Positions 30,728 through 38,903 of a DNA stretch of 64,000 bases are shown piece after piece. The position numbers and the translations under genes were made by a program. Each line of letters begins with the position of its first letter. The first letter of the stretch is position 1. The DNA is from a virus. Below the pieces are notes generated by a model that was not told where the DNA came from, searched no databases, and saw only the letters and a program-made list of their open reading frames with translations. The stretch is from the IMG/VR virus record IMGVR_UViG_3300046535_001092, positions 33,164 through 97,163 of that record; one strand, given 5' to 3'.

Positions 30728-31045
30728 TCAACTGGCTGGGGGAACGCTTGTCGAGGGGGATCGCTTCTTTCTGGGCTTAGTTAGATTGAATGGGGTAACG
30801 GACTTAATCATAGCCCGAGGAATGAAGGTACGGCCACGGAAGACATCATGGCCGTCCTGAGTTGATCGTTCATTAGCTACGCTTACCCCTATTGCATCCT
30901 CTTGGATAAGCCAGCCCATTGTTTCTACCGGCATAGGCTCATGGGTAGAGATGATTCCATGAGCGGTTGTGAAGTTCTCCTGATCCTGCCAAGCATCATC
31001 CCAAATCACGACTACGAACTGTCGCTTGACTGTTGGAGAGGTCAT
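30728..31045 (-). CDS. conserved phage hypothetical protein
   Basis: 105 residues: VVVIWDDAWQDQENFTTAHG, STHEPMPVETMGWLIQEDAIGVSVANE and FRGRTFIPRAMIKSV. This layout (D-A-W, TxGWL-x-D, GRTFIP) occurs in many phages with unknown role. Shares one base with the exonuclease gene; a basic C-terminal tail (KPRKKRS). Not assigned. Confidence 0.65.
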   Translation of the reverse strand: MTSPTVKRQFVVVIWDDAWQDQENFTTAHGIISTHEPMPVETMGWLIQEDAIGVSVANERSTQDGHDVFRGRTFIPRAMIKSVTPFNLTKPRKKRSPSTSVPPAS

Positions 31046-31815
31046 TAGAGCACCCGAGTTGTGGTAGCTGCAGTCTCAGGCTTAACTGTTCTGAACCATC
31101 CCCCACACCCCTGGCACTGGAAGCGTTGGTAGATCCTAGAGATAGCCTTATGCACCCCTCTAGACTGGACCTTCTTCGAGCCGCATCTCGGGCATCCTTC
31201 GGTCTGACCGAACAGCTGTCTATTGATATGGTTCTGGCAGAAGGGCTGGAGCTTCTGGAATACCTTCTTTAGAAGTACCACATCTTGTTTGTTATATGTG
31301 ACCATCTCCTTGATGGCCTTAGGGTCACCTTTCAAGGCTCCTAACCATAGACCCTTAGTTGTTTGGATCTTCCTGCCTAGTCCTAGGTAGTGACCTAGAT
31401 AGTCTAACTTATTTGAGTTAAACTTGAAGCGATTCTTAGCAATCTTATACGTGTCTATGGAGGGGATAACAGGTAGAGGTGAGAGTCCATGGAACAGCAT
31501 GCGGGTTTCAACATACTTGGTATCGAAGCTATCACCGTTGTGAGCCACGAGACAATCGGCTGAGGATAGAACTTCATGTAACTTCTCACATACTCCCTTA
31601 TCGTTATGTGGATCTTTCTTAAACATGCTAGGGAAGTCTAGTAGGGAGACTGAGTGTACCTTCTCCTCACCTTCCCACTGCCATGCTGCTGAGATTAGAT
31701 GTCTCTCCTGATAGATATTGGAGGGATCAATGAAATCGTTATATTTAAGGTCGAAGACCGATACTAGTTCTAACGAAGTCTCGATATCCCAATACAATAC
31801 TCTAGGTTTTGCCAT
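31045..31815 (-). CDS. DEDD-family 3'-5' exonuclease with zinc ribbon
   Basis: 256 residues. WDIET (D10, E12), AHNGDSFDT (D98) and YNKQDV (Y174, D178) give the DEDDy exonuclease motifs; residues 218-242 carry CPRCGSKK...CQGCGG, a zinc ribbon. It would trim DNA or RNA ends, or proofread separately from the polymerase. Start at 31815 with AAGGAG six bases upstream and promoter 31848-31876. Separate from the + strand replication set, which is odd for a replicative exonuclease. Confidence 0.8.
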   Translation of the reverse strand: MAKPRVLYWDIETSLELVSVFDLKYNDFIDPSNIYQERHLISAAWQWEGEEKVHSVSLLDFPSMFKKDPHNDKGVCEKLHEVLSSADCLVAHNGDSFDTKYVETRMLFHGLSPLPVIPSIDTYKIAKNRFKFNSNKLDYLGHYLGLGRKIQTTKGLWLGALKGDPKAIKEMVTYNKQDVVLLKKVFQKLQPFCQNHINRQLFGQTEGCPRCGSKKVQSRGVHKAISRIYQRFQCQGCGGWFRTVKPETAATTTRVL

Positions 31816-31847
31816 TCAAACTCCTTAAAATTGGTGCAAACTCCCCG

Positions 31848-31876
31848 ATTCTACCACAGCTGCGCAGCTGGGTCAA
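31848..31876 (-). promoter_or_regulatory. sigma70-type promoter with palindromic operator
   Basis: On the - strand TTGACC (31876-31871) and TAGAAT (31853-31848) are 17 bases apart. The spacer is a perfect palindrome CAGCTGCGCAGCTG (31857-31870), so a bound dimer would block RNA polymerase. It drives the exonuclease-protease operon. Confidence 0.75.
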
Positions 31877-32097
31877 GCTTCCTCGTCGGTCTCCAGGCTC
31901 ATCGTCAGGTTACCCCCATCCAATGTCCCACGTAGTCGTATGGTGCCCATAAAGAATGACCTGGAAAAGGGGATAAACTCGGTATAGACCTCTAAGGCCC
32001 ATATGAGTTCGGTCTCGTCTCTCGACCAGACCTTAGAGCATGCATGTTTAGAACACTCTCTGTCCTCGCTCCAGTACCAATCTTTAGTCATGTCCAT
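31873..32097 (-). CDS. hypothetical protein
   Basis: 74 residues: SEDRECSKHACSKVWSRDETEL contains two Cys that may be linked; the remainder is beta-rich. It ends at 31873 inside the promoter of the exonuclease operon. Not recognised. Confidence 0.6.
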   Translation of the reverse strand: MDMTKDWYWSEDRECSKHACSKVWSRDETELIWALEVYTEFIPFSRSFFMGTIRLRGTLDGGNLTMSLETDEEA

Positions 32098-32107
32098 ACC
32101 TACGTCA

Positions 32108-32209
32108 TCAATGGAACTTATCCGTATTATACTTAGCTTCTCCCCATATTAACCATATATAAAGTAGGAAGATTATGATACCTGCACCTATAAATATACC
32201 TGCTAACAT
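32108..32209 (-). CDS. 33-residue membrane protein
   Basis: A segment LAGIFIGAGIIIFLLYIWLIW spans the membrane, then a charged tail (GEAKYNTDKFH). Its ATG shares one base with the preceding gene's stop. Found by reading the small gap; moderate confidence. Confidence 0.5.
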   Translation of the reverse strand: MLAGIFIGAGIIIFLLYIWLIWGEAKYNTDKFH

Positions 32210-32559
32210 TATCGTGTAATTCCTAATCTCTTGAGAGTCTCAATTAGCTTGAGAGCACGAGAGGGATCTTCTACAGGCTTCTGACCTGAGCCTTGTGGAG
32301 GGAGATTGATATCTCCTCTCATCATTCCTGCTGCACTCGTCATAGGGTTGTTCTTAGGGTCTACGAGGCGTGGGTCGATGAGGGGGGTCTGACCTGGGAG
32401 TCCCTGCCTGTCTATTTTCCTCTGTCCTTGTCCCCACTGGTCAGGTGTAATGTCTGTAGTGACTTGAGGAGAAGCATCCTGGTTACCTGATAGGTTTCTA
32501 ATATTCCTTATTAGGACATTGATGAGGGGTTCATGAGGCGGCTGTACATTACTTGGCAT
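32209..32559 (-). CDS. hypothetical proline-rich protein
   Basis: 116 residues, Pro/Gln/Asn-rich and largely disordered (GQGQRKIDRQGLPGQTPL); a short helix ends it (ALKLIETLKRLGI). Overlaps the metallopeptidase-like gene by 11 bases. Probably a virion-associated component given its location, but unassigned. Confidence 0.6.
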   Translation of the reverse strand: MPSNVQPPHEPLINVLIRNIRNLSGNQDASPQVTTDITPDQWGQGQRKIDRQGLPGQTPLIDPRLVDPKNNPMTSAAGMMRGDINLPPQGSGQKPVEDPSRALKLIETLKRLGITR

Positions 32560-33184
32560 TTTGTTTCCTAGAGGCTAAGAGTTGAAGCATGATCTCACGG
32601 GCATTGGGAGGGAGTTGGTTAGGGATACCAAAGGTTCTATGTCTAGCTATCTGTCCAGCTTCTTCAGGGGTCTTCTCATCTCCATAGCCAGCAGCGTGTG
32701 CGGCTTCATGTACCACAGTGGGGAGGAGTTCTCCTGGGTTTGTTCCTACATGGTCAAGAGGTAGGTCTGAGGGGTGACCTTGTGCAGATATGCGAGGATT
32801 AAGGCTGATACTAGAGGGCCATAGACCAAACTTAGTTGTACCTAGGAGGTTGAGCTTGGGGAAATCCTCAGGCTTCCACTTAGTATTATTCTCCTCATTA
32901 GACCTATCTATGTAGTGCATAGCATCGTCTGTGGGGCCATACTGGACCTTACCAATCATCCCTTGGAGTGATGGAGCAAACCTTAGAAGCTGTTGGATGA
33001 TCCTAGAGGCATCTGCTCCATTGACTGTGGGGAGAGGCTGGAAGTTGGAGGCATTAGGGACAAGGGCATGATCTTCCCCACCTGGCATAGTGACGGTGTT
33101 TATGCGGGGCAAAGCCAGTTTCTGCTTACCTGTGGGTTCGTCTAGGATCTCTAATAGACGTTGAGTGTTAGGACCTTGGGGCAT
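32549..33184 (-). CDS. putative zinc metallopeptidase of the structural block
   Basis: 211 residues. LPTVVHEAAHAAGYGDEKTPEEAG (near 153-176) has HExxH with a third ligand-like G-Y-G-D-E, a zincin pattern. No signal peptide. The N-terminal half is loop-rich and resembles other phage structural-operon proteins. It could process virion proteins, or cleave peptides in the envelope during injection. Confidence 0.65.
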   Translation of the reverse strand: MPQGPNTQRLLEILDEPTGKQKLALPRINTVTMPGGEDHALVPNASNFQPLPTVNGADASRIIQQLLRFAPSLQGMIGKVQYGPTDDAMHYIDRSNEENNTKWKPEDFPKLNLLGTTKFGLWPSSISLNPRISAQGHPSDLPLDHVGTNPGELLPTVVHEAAHAAGYGDEKTPEEAGQIARHRTFGIPNQLPPNAREIMLQLLASRKQNAK

Positions 33185-33243
33185 CTTTACCTTGGAATCT
33201 TTAGAAGTTTAAGGGCATTAGTCCAGTTAGACTCGCCCTCCAC
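33185..33243. other. short non-coding gap
   Basis: Fifty-nine bases between two - strand genes. It holds no hairpin or promoter that I can see. Confidence 0.5.
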
Positions 33244-34152
33244 CTATCTACCTTGTCCTTGCATCATCTTCAAGATAGCCTGAGAGATAATCTGGTTCTG
33301 ATCTGGTGGGATCCTATTGACTAGGTCATTGATCTGTGGCTGAGGAGGAGTCCCCCTCTGGACTAGATCATCTAACATGTTAGGCTTACTAGGATCATGT
33401 AAGGGCATGGGTGGGATAGACTGAGGCCCATTGAATGTAGATGGGTCTCTATTGACTAGGTCATCCATCCCTGGAGGCATAGCAGCTGATGGTGGATTGC
33501 CTAGGTCAGGAAGTCCCTGTCCTGGTGCTGGGGGCATCTGGAAGTCTGTACCTCTACCACTAAACCCTCCGGTGCCTGGACCGTCCATAGCGAGAGGGGG
33601 CTTCTCAGGAATCATGATAGGCTTGAGGACCTTCTCTAGGAATCCAGCATGCTTATCTAGGGACTTGTGGTGAGCATCTTTAGTGTCTAGATAGCGTTGT
33701 AGGAGTTGCTGTTGGAGATTCTCTGGAGTCATATCCCCAGCGGTGGGGGTAGCTCCATGAGAGGGCATGGGGGCTATGGGCTGTGTGAGGTGGTCATCGA
33801 CAGGGTGGGAGATAGCCATACCGTCTGGGGCTTGTGGGATTGGAGGTGTCATAGTTGTTGGCATCCATTGGCCCCCATCGAAGGGACCGAGTGAGTATTT
33901 ACTTTCGTGGGAGAAGGTTGGGTGACCGTGCTGCTTATAGGTGTCTACGAAGTGTCTACCTGCAGATTGAGGCACAATGAGACCGTTCGTGTCCTTGAAT
34001 AGTCCACGATAGTCGTAGTAGGAGTCAGGCTCATCTGCATCATGTATGCCTGAGGCCTTAAGCCACTGTTGGTAGTGGAGTTCCTCTATAGGTGAGAGGT
34101 GGGTGACTTCGGGGTTATTGTTCGGGTTGGGTGGAGGGAGGGGTTTGGGCAT
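33244..34152 (-). CDS. phage polyvalent/virion protein with HPTFSxES segment
   Basis: 302 residues. The N-terminal 100 include YYDYRGLFKD and HFVDTYKQHGHPTFSHESKYS, a segment I know from many phage structural-operon proteins of unknown role. The rest is Pro/Gln-rich and disordered. Overlaps the next gene by 38 bases. Likely a protein that lines or accompanies the virion. Confidence 0.65.
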   Translation of the reverse strand: MPKPLPPPNPNNNPEVTHLSPIEELHYQQWLKASGIHDADEPDSYYDYRGLFKDTNGLIVPQSAGRHFVDTYKQHGHPTFSHESKYSLGPFDGGQWMPTTMTPPIPQAPDGMAISHPVDDHLTQPIAPMPSHGATPTAGDMTPENLQQQLLQRYLDTKDAHHKSLDKHAGFLEKVLKPIMIPEKPPLAMDGPGTGGFSGRGTDFQMPPAPGQGLPDLGNPPSAAMPPGMDDLVNRDPSTFNGPQSIPPMPLHDPSKPNMLDDLVQRGTPPQPQINDLVNRIPPDQNQIISQAILKMMQGQGR

Positions 34153-36460
34153 TTTGACCTTGTTGATGTTGCCAGATCATGTAGAGTGAGGTGAGGAGGG
34201 GGAGACCCTTCTCCTTGATTTGTGCCTTCAGTTCAGGGGAGATCCTAGTGATCCATGATTCAAAGCTATTGGTATTCTTCTGTCCGAAGATGGGATGGTC
34301 CTGTTGTCTTTTTAGGAGATCAACTAATCTACGCTCATTTCTTAAGGTGTTATTACCTTCTGTACCGGCTAGTTTGGGCCATACAGATGCTACCTGTCTA
34401 GGATCATTAGCTGTGACGCCTAGGGGATTAAACTCTTGGTCGTGAGGGACCTCGACAATCTGCCCAAAGTTTCCACCAGCATAGATCTGATTCTTATTCG
34501 TGGGGGGAGCCTCGATAGGTGCCTTCTCCACGCCCTTAGCCTCAGAGAAGGGCTTGAGGATTCTATTTACCCTACCTGCCTCTTGGACATCATAGTAGGA
34601 CTTCATGCCCTCGGCCCTAGGCTGGTAGACACCAAACTCAGGCGAAGCTTGTATGCGTTTCCATGCCTTGTCTGCACTAACCTTATGACCACCCTGGTCA
34701 TAGAGGAGAGCACCTAGACCCTCCCTGGTCTTAATATGACCACTTACATTATTGATAAGACCTCGTCTAATGGCTTCCTCTCCAATATCTGGGATACCTT
34801 GACCACGTCCTCCAACCTGAGGCTGGAACCTAACGTTCCATCCCTCCTCAGTGGGGTGCTTCTCCCAGGTTAGTTGTTGGGTACCATAGCGTTTGACCTG
34901 TTGGTCACCTGTAGTCCATCCATACCATGACTTCTCTGGGTCATTAACCACATCCATGATATGTTGCTTGGTTACAAGATCAGGCCAGGATTCCTTGAAG
35001 GGCTTATCTGGAACTGCGTCCATACTATTATGATCCATATCTAGCTGGTTGAGTTGGTGCTCATTCGCTAGATACTTCTTGACCATGTCTCTGAGGTCTT
35101 CATTACCAGGAGTGTTAAGGCCATACTCTTGCATTGCATAGTCATAACCACGCTGTCTGGCTGTCCAACTAACATTACCTAGATAGTCAGCTGGATGGTC
35201 TCCTCCAGTTACAGGTGAGCCTGCGAGAGCCTCTTGAAGATCCTGATACATAGCCATATGGTCTGCAGATAGCTTGTCTATCTGTCTTTGTCTGTCTGGA
35301 TCCTGGTAGCCAAACTCCTTACCGGCTTGGTGGAGGTCTGACTGAGACTCCTCATTGAACTGCCCTAACTCGCCTGAGCCAGTAGGCTTGTCCTGTGTGA
35401 ATCTGTCCATAGCGCTCTCTGGAACGGCTAGTCTACGGTCGGTATGCCGAGTGTGTGCCATGATGTCGGGATCAGAGAAGTGCCCACCAGTATATTGAGC
35501 ATTGTAGGGCTGCTGCATCTGCTGCATCTTCATGCGTCTATATTCTTCAGCTATGTTCCCGTAGTCTTCTGGCCTTTCTGACATAACATCAGCTAGAACA
35601 CTCTCATTAGGATTATACCCATACTTCTTCTGATACCAGGTTGAGAACTCTTGAGGATCAATCTCTAGTGGCTTAGGGCCTTTGAGCTTGATTAGAGTCT
35701 CGGTGTAGTTGGTGCCTCCAGGTTGTCTGAGATCTTTTCTATCTGCATATTGGGCAGGCCTGTAGTTCATGTCCTGCATCTTCTCAGCCTTCCAGATACC
35801 TACAGATGTCTTATAGGTCTCAGGGTGCTCGCTGGCATTAGGTGCAAGATGTTGATCATATCGCTTGTAATACCAATCTCTAAACTCAGGCTGCTCCAGG
35901 ACATCCCTTACTGGTGCCCTAGATAGGGGGTGCTCTGGGCCACCTAGTCTAGATACCTCCACGTCTAGAGGATTGTCTTTAAGGTGATTGAGGATATCCT
36001 CCCTACTAATTTTGGGTGCTCTCTGGTCAGCCAGGAACCCTGGTAAACCTCTAGTGGCTATTTCCTCGCCTGAGGCCATGTTTTTGGCTACGGAGAGGGC
36101 ACGGTTGGGAGCTACCATGGAGGGTAACTCTTCCATAGACCTAGTTAGCCTAGAGTAGGTCCCAGGGATCCCCTTAAGACCGCCCACGAGGGGCAAGGCT
36201 GCCCCTAGGGTGGCGAAGGCATTAGTGGTAGTCCTACCGGCAGGCCCCTGGTCTCCTAGCCCTGTAATGCCCTTGAAGGCCTCCATAGCCTGGTCCACCC
36301 CCTTACCCATATATCGCTGGGCAGGAGACAGCTTGGCCTGTGCCCTCTTAGCCACCTCATCCTGAAGGGCTTGCTGGTCAGGAGTTAATGGCTCAGGGGT
36401 GGGCGGTAGGTTAAAGCCTAACTTAGATAGTAGGATCTGAGTAAGGGTAGGGTCAGGCAT
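34115..36460 (-). CDS. large polyvalent-type protein
   Basis: 781 residues. About 80-110 is a hydrophobic segment (LGAALPLVGGLKG). A repeated block (about 190-230 and 275-315; FRDWYYKRYD / FSTWYQKKYG with PETYKTSVGIWK / PEDYGNIAEEYR) is followed by GGTNYTETLIKLKG, GGHFSDPDIMAHTRHTDRR, EESQSDLHQAGKEFGY and WTTGDQQVKRYG, which together are the large-polyvalent-protein-associated domain. Such proteins are injected with DNA and antagonise host defences or rework host macromolecules. Last of the big - strand proteins before the smaller ones. Confidence 0.7.
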   Translation of the reverse strand: MPDPTLTQILLSKLGFNLPPTPEPLTPDQQALQDEVAKRAQAKLSPAQRYMGKGVDQAMEAFKGITGLGDQGPAGRTTTNAFATLGAALPLVGGLKGIPGTYSRLTRSMEELPSMVAPNRALSVAKNMASGEEIATRGLPGFLADQRAPKISREDILNHLKDNPLDVEVSRLGGPEHPLSRAPVRDVLEQPEFRDWYYKRYDQHLAPNASEHPETYKTSVGIWKAEKMQDMNYRPAQYADRKDLRQPGGTNYTETLIKLKGPKPLEIDPQEFSTWYQKKYGYNPNESVLADVMSERPEDYGNIAEEYRRMKMQQMQQPYNAQYTGGHFSDPDIMAHTRHTDRRLAVPESAMDRFTQDKPTGSGELGQFNEESQSDLHQAGKEFGYQDPDRQRQIDKLSADHMAMYQDLQEALAGSPVTGGDHPADYLGNVSWTARQRGYDYAMQEYGLNTPGNEDLRDMVKKYLANEHQLNQLDMDHNSMDAVPDKPFKESWPDLVTKQHIMDVVNDPEKSWYGWTTGDQQVKRYGTQQLTWEKHPTEEGWNVRFQPQVGGRGQGIPDIGEEAIRRGLINNVSGHIKTREGLGALLYDQGGHKVSADKAWKRIQASPEFGVYQPRAEGMKSYYDVQEAGRVNRILKPFSEAKGVEKAPIEAPPTNKNQIYAGGNFGQIVEVPHDQEFNPLGVTANDPRQVASVWPKLAGTEGNNTLRNERRLVDLLKRQQDHPIFGQKNTNSFESWITRISPELKAQIKEKGLPLLTSLYMIWQHQQGQNAQTPPSTQPEQ

Positions 36461-36469
36461 GATGTAGGG

Positions 36470-37459
36470 TTATCTAGTAGCTCCATTATCTTTGTTAAAG
36501 TAGTTACCAGCTCCACCTGCAATCTTACTCATGGTATCTCCGAAGCCTGCTCCTAGACCTGAGCCTGCTCCACCACCAACCATACTGCCAATAGCGCCAC
36601 CTATGCCGCCTGTAGCACCACCGGCACCACTAGCAACTCTACCAGCAGCGTTGAGGGCATTACCAAAGTCTCCACCGACACCACCTTGCTGCTGGTTGTA
36701 CCAGTCGTTCTTCCCACTTTTATAGGTAGGACCAAGGAGGCTCTTGAGGAAGCCTGGATCGTGTGGATCAAACTTGCGGGGCTGACCACCTGGAGGGGTA
36801 CCTGGCCCTTGCTGGGGAGGATTAATACCCGCAGCTTTACCCATGGCGTCCATGAATGAACCTCCACCTCCACCCATAGTATGCATGACAGGTTCATAAC
36901 CAGCATCAGTCATACGCTGATATAGGACATTCAACTCATTTCTCGTGGGGTCGTTGGGATTAGATCCCGAGATGGGAGTAGGGTAATTCTGACTCTCCTT
37001 TTGAAGTTCATTGATACGATCAATAGTGTTCTGAAAGTCCTGGTCACTGAGGGGGGCTGTACCCTTACCATTGTTCATCCAGTCTTTATTGCCACCGGGA
37101 GCACTCCCTCCACCACCCGGCATCTGGAAGATGGGTGGGAATGGGAAGGTTCCTCCGCCACCACCTGGAAGTGGGAAGGGACGTGGTGCGTTGGGATCCT
37201 TGATGACATCTGGCGCTCTCTGGATATCTCCTGGTTGGGGAATTCTGCCTGTCATCCCGCCTGGGCCTGTGTCAGGCACGACGGAGCCATCTGGGTTGTG
37301 CATGGTTCCATCAGGATCTTGATAGGAGCCATTCCCACCTGGAGCAGGACCATTCATTCCACCATTGAACCACTTCATGAAATCTGGAGGAAGATTGCTA
37401 TTATCATTCCCGCCAGAAGGGTCGAACTGTCGTTGCAACATTTGATCAAAGAGTGACAT
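36470..37459 (-). CDS. glycine/proline-rich protein
   Basis: 329 residues. The first 170 and last 90 are low-complexity (GPGGMTGRI; AGGVASGAGGATGGIGGAIG), with one ordered-looking piece near 150-190 (FQNTIDRINELQKESQNYPTP, YQRMTDAGYEP). Possibly a membrane-inserting glycine-rich virion protein. Not recognised. Confidence 0.6.
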   Translation of the reverse strand: MSLFDQMLQRQFDPSGGNDNSNLPPDFMKWFNGGMNGPAPGGNGSYQDPDGTMHNPDGSVVPDTGPGGMTGRIPQPGDIQRAPDVIKDPNAPRPFPLPGGGGGTFPFPPIFQMPGGGGSAPGGNKDWMNNGKGTAPLSDQDFQNTIDRINELQKESQNYPTPISGSNPNDPTRNELNVLYQRMTDAGYEPVMHTMGGGGGSFMDAMGKAAGINPPQQGPGTPPGGQPRKFDPHDPGFLKSLLGPTYKSGKNDWYNQQQGGVGGDFGNALNAAGRVASGAGGATGGIGGAIGSMVGGGAGSGLGAGFGDTMSKIAGGAGNYFNKDNGATR

Positions 37460-37469
37460 AATTTAAGTC

Positions 37470-38099
37470 CTAAAGAGAGCACGGGGTAAGAGGTCCCCAG
37501 AGTGCATATTTATATTGAAGGTGGGATAGGATCTTGGAGGGATAGAGTCTATTCTCTGTCATGGCTGAAGGGGATCTTGAGGAGTACCGTTCCACCGATC
37601 CGAACCATCTGTTAGTGTCTCCGCCACTTTGTTTAGTAAGTGTTTTATCACGGTTGAGATTGCCCTCACCGCCATTATAAGCTGAGAGGGTGAAGCCCCA
37701 TTGGTTGCAAGCATCAGAGGCGGTAGATTGTCTATCATATAAGTACTTATCATATATGGCTAGGGCACGGATAGCCCATTGAGGCTCTAGGGGATTGTTA
37801 AGACTTAGAGTTTCTGGGAATCTTCTGGAGATCCAGTCAGCGGTGGAGGGAGTGAACTGTGCCAATCCTGAGGCATAGACTGAACGAGCAGTCGTGTCCC
37901 AAGAAGATTCTGCCTCAATTTGTCCGGCCATCGTAGCGACGGGTGCAGAGAGTCCCCACACGAAGCGTGTATTAGTAATGACCATTCTTTCATACTGTCT
38001 AGCCTTAGACGGAACTGAGTTAGAGGCCAAGGGAGAGGGCAAGAAGGACCCCAACGACAACGATAGCACGAGCAAGGAGACGGGCAGCACCAAAGGCAT
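37470..38099 (-). CDS. endolysin, lytic-transglycosylase (SLT) fold, signal-anchor
   Basis: 209 residues. I choose ATG 38099 because AAGGTGG lies six bases upstream; a longer start at 38129 has no ribosome site. A hydrophobic N-terminal segment (LVLPVSLLVLSLSLGSFL) can export or anchor the enzyme. QIEAESSWDTTARS..ASGLAQFTPSTADW has the catalytic Glu and the SGLxQF motif of SLT transglycosylases; NQWGFTLSAYNGGEGNL is the third motif. It cleaves peptidoglycan glycans. Its start overlaps the holin-like gene. Confidence 0.85.
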   Translation of the reverse strand: MPLVLPVSLLVLSLSLGSFLPSPLASNSVPSKARQYERMVITNTRFVWGLSAPVATMAGQIEAESSWDTTARSVYASGLAQFTPSTADWISRRFPETLSLNNPLEPQWAIRALAIYDKYLYDRQSTASDACNQWGFTLSAYNGGEGNLNRDKTLTKQSGGDTNRWFGSVERYSSRSPSAMTENRLYPSKILSHLQYKYALWGPLTPCSL

Positions 38100-38298
38100 C
38101 AGCATCCACCTTATCAATAGGGGTAACATATTTGAATAGTTCTCGGTCTGCTGTATAGCCTAGGCATACCCCTAAGGTAATCTGGAGTATCTTAAAGAGA
38201 AGGACTCCTACCTGCTGTGGTGCTAGATATCCTATTAATAGTAAGGCTACCGTAGATATCCACAACCATCCACCTAATCTTCTCACGGTATCTATCAT
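38020..38298 (-). CDS. putative holin
   Basis: 92 residues from ATG 38298 with three hydrophobic segments (WLWISTVALLLIGYLAP; LLFKILQITLGVCLGYTADR; LLARAIVVVGVLLALSL). The layout with YTADRELFKY resembles the phage-holin-2/3 group. Next to and overlapping the endolysin by 80 bases, as in many lysis cassettes. It would open the inner membrane. Confidence 0.7.
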   Translation of the reverse strand: MIDTVRRLGGWLWISTVALLLIGYLAPQQVGVLLFKILQITLGVCLGYTADRELFKYVTPIDKVDADAFGAARLLARAIVVVGVLLALSLGL

Positions 38299-38299
38299 A

Positions 38300-38497
38300 T
38301 TAGGCCTTGGGGAATTTAGGGAAGAGATTACGCAGCTTTCCCTGTTGTGTTGGCTCACGATATCTAGAGACATCTCTAGGAACCAAAGTTCCTGTAGAAG
38401 GAATAGAAGGGTTCTTAGTAGACTGTTTGAACCTCCGCTTAAGCATCTCTCCTAGGAGGGGGGATTTATGTGCTGCAGATTTAATTGGGTCGATCAT
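38300..38497 (-). CDS. small basic protein
   Basis: 65 residues, strongly basic (KSAAHKSPLLGEMLKRRFKQ..RYREPTQQGKLRNLF). Overlaps the Cys-rich protein by 4 bases. Unrecognised; may bind nucleic acid or belong to the virion. Confidence 0.6.
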   Translation of the reverse strand: MIDPIKSAAHKSPLLGEMLKRRFKQSTKNPSIPSTGTLVPRDVSRYREPTQQGKLRNLFPKFPKA

Positions 38498-38901
38498 TGC
38501 TGTTCTCCTTCAGCCCCTTCGGTGGGTGGGGGAGCACCCTGAGCTTGTGCTTGCATTGCCTCTTGGCCTTCATCATCTCCACCTTGTTCAGGTTGATCAT
38601 GGCCTGGCTGGAAGTTGTTGCAACAGCCTTGAGGATCGATAGGACCCGCTACAACCATGCATGCAGATGGAGCAGAGAAGAAGTGACAATGCTGACATTC
38701 GAATGGACCACTCTCTGATCCCATATAGCCAGCATGCTGCGGATCAATCTTAGAGTCATCACTATTATCTGCACCCTGATCATCTACTGGGGTGACATCT
38801 GTGGCTTCAGGATCTCCCTGTGCCTCAGGTGGTGGTGCAGACTGTGAGGGGTCATCCTGAGGTGGTGGTGGGGTAGGCTGTGGGGGAGCTATTCTTAGCA
38901 T
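38494..38901 (-). CDS. Cys-rich protein with disordered tails
   Basis: 135 residues. The core FECQHCHFFSAPSACMVVAG...PQGCCNNF has C-x-x-C, then C and CC, the cysteine pattern of a small family in phage structural operons resembling high-potential iron-sulfur proteins. Pro/Gln-rich tails on both sides. Possible 4Fe-4S protein in or near the virion. Confidence 0.6.
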   Translation of the reverse strand: MLRIAPPQPTPPPPQDDPSQSAPPPEAQGDPEATDVTPVDDQGADNSDDSKIDPQHAGYMGSESGPFECQHCHFFSAPSACMVVAGPIDPQGCCNNFQPGHDQPEQGGDDEGQEAMQAQAQGAPPPTEGAEGEQQ

Positions 38902-38903
38902 AA

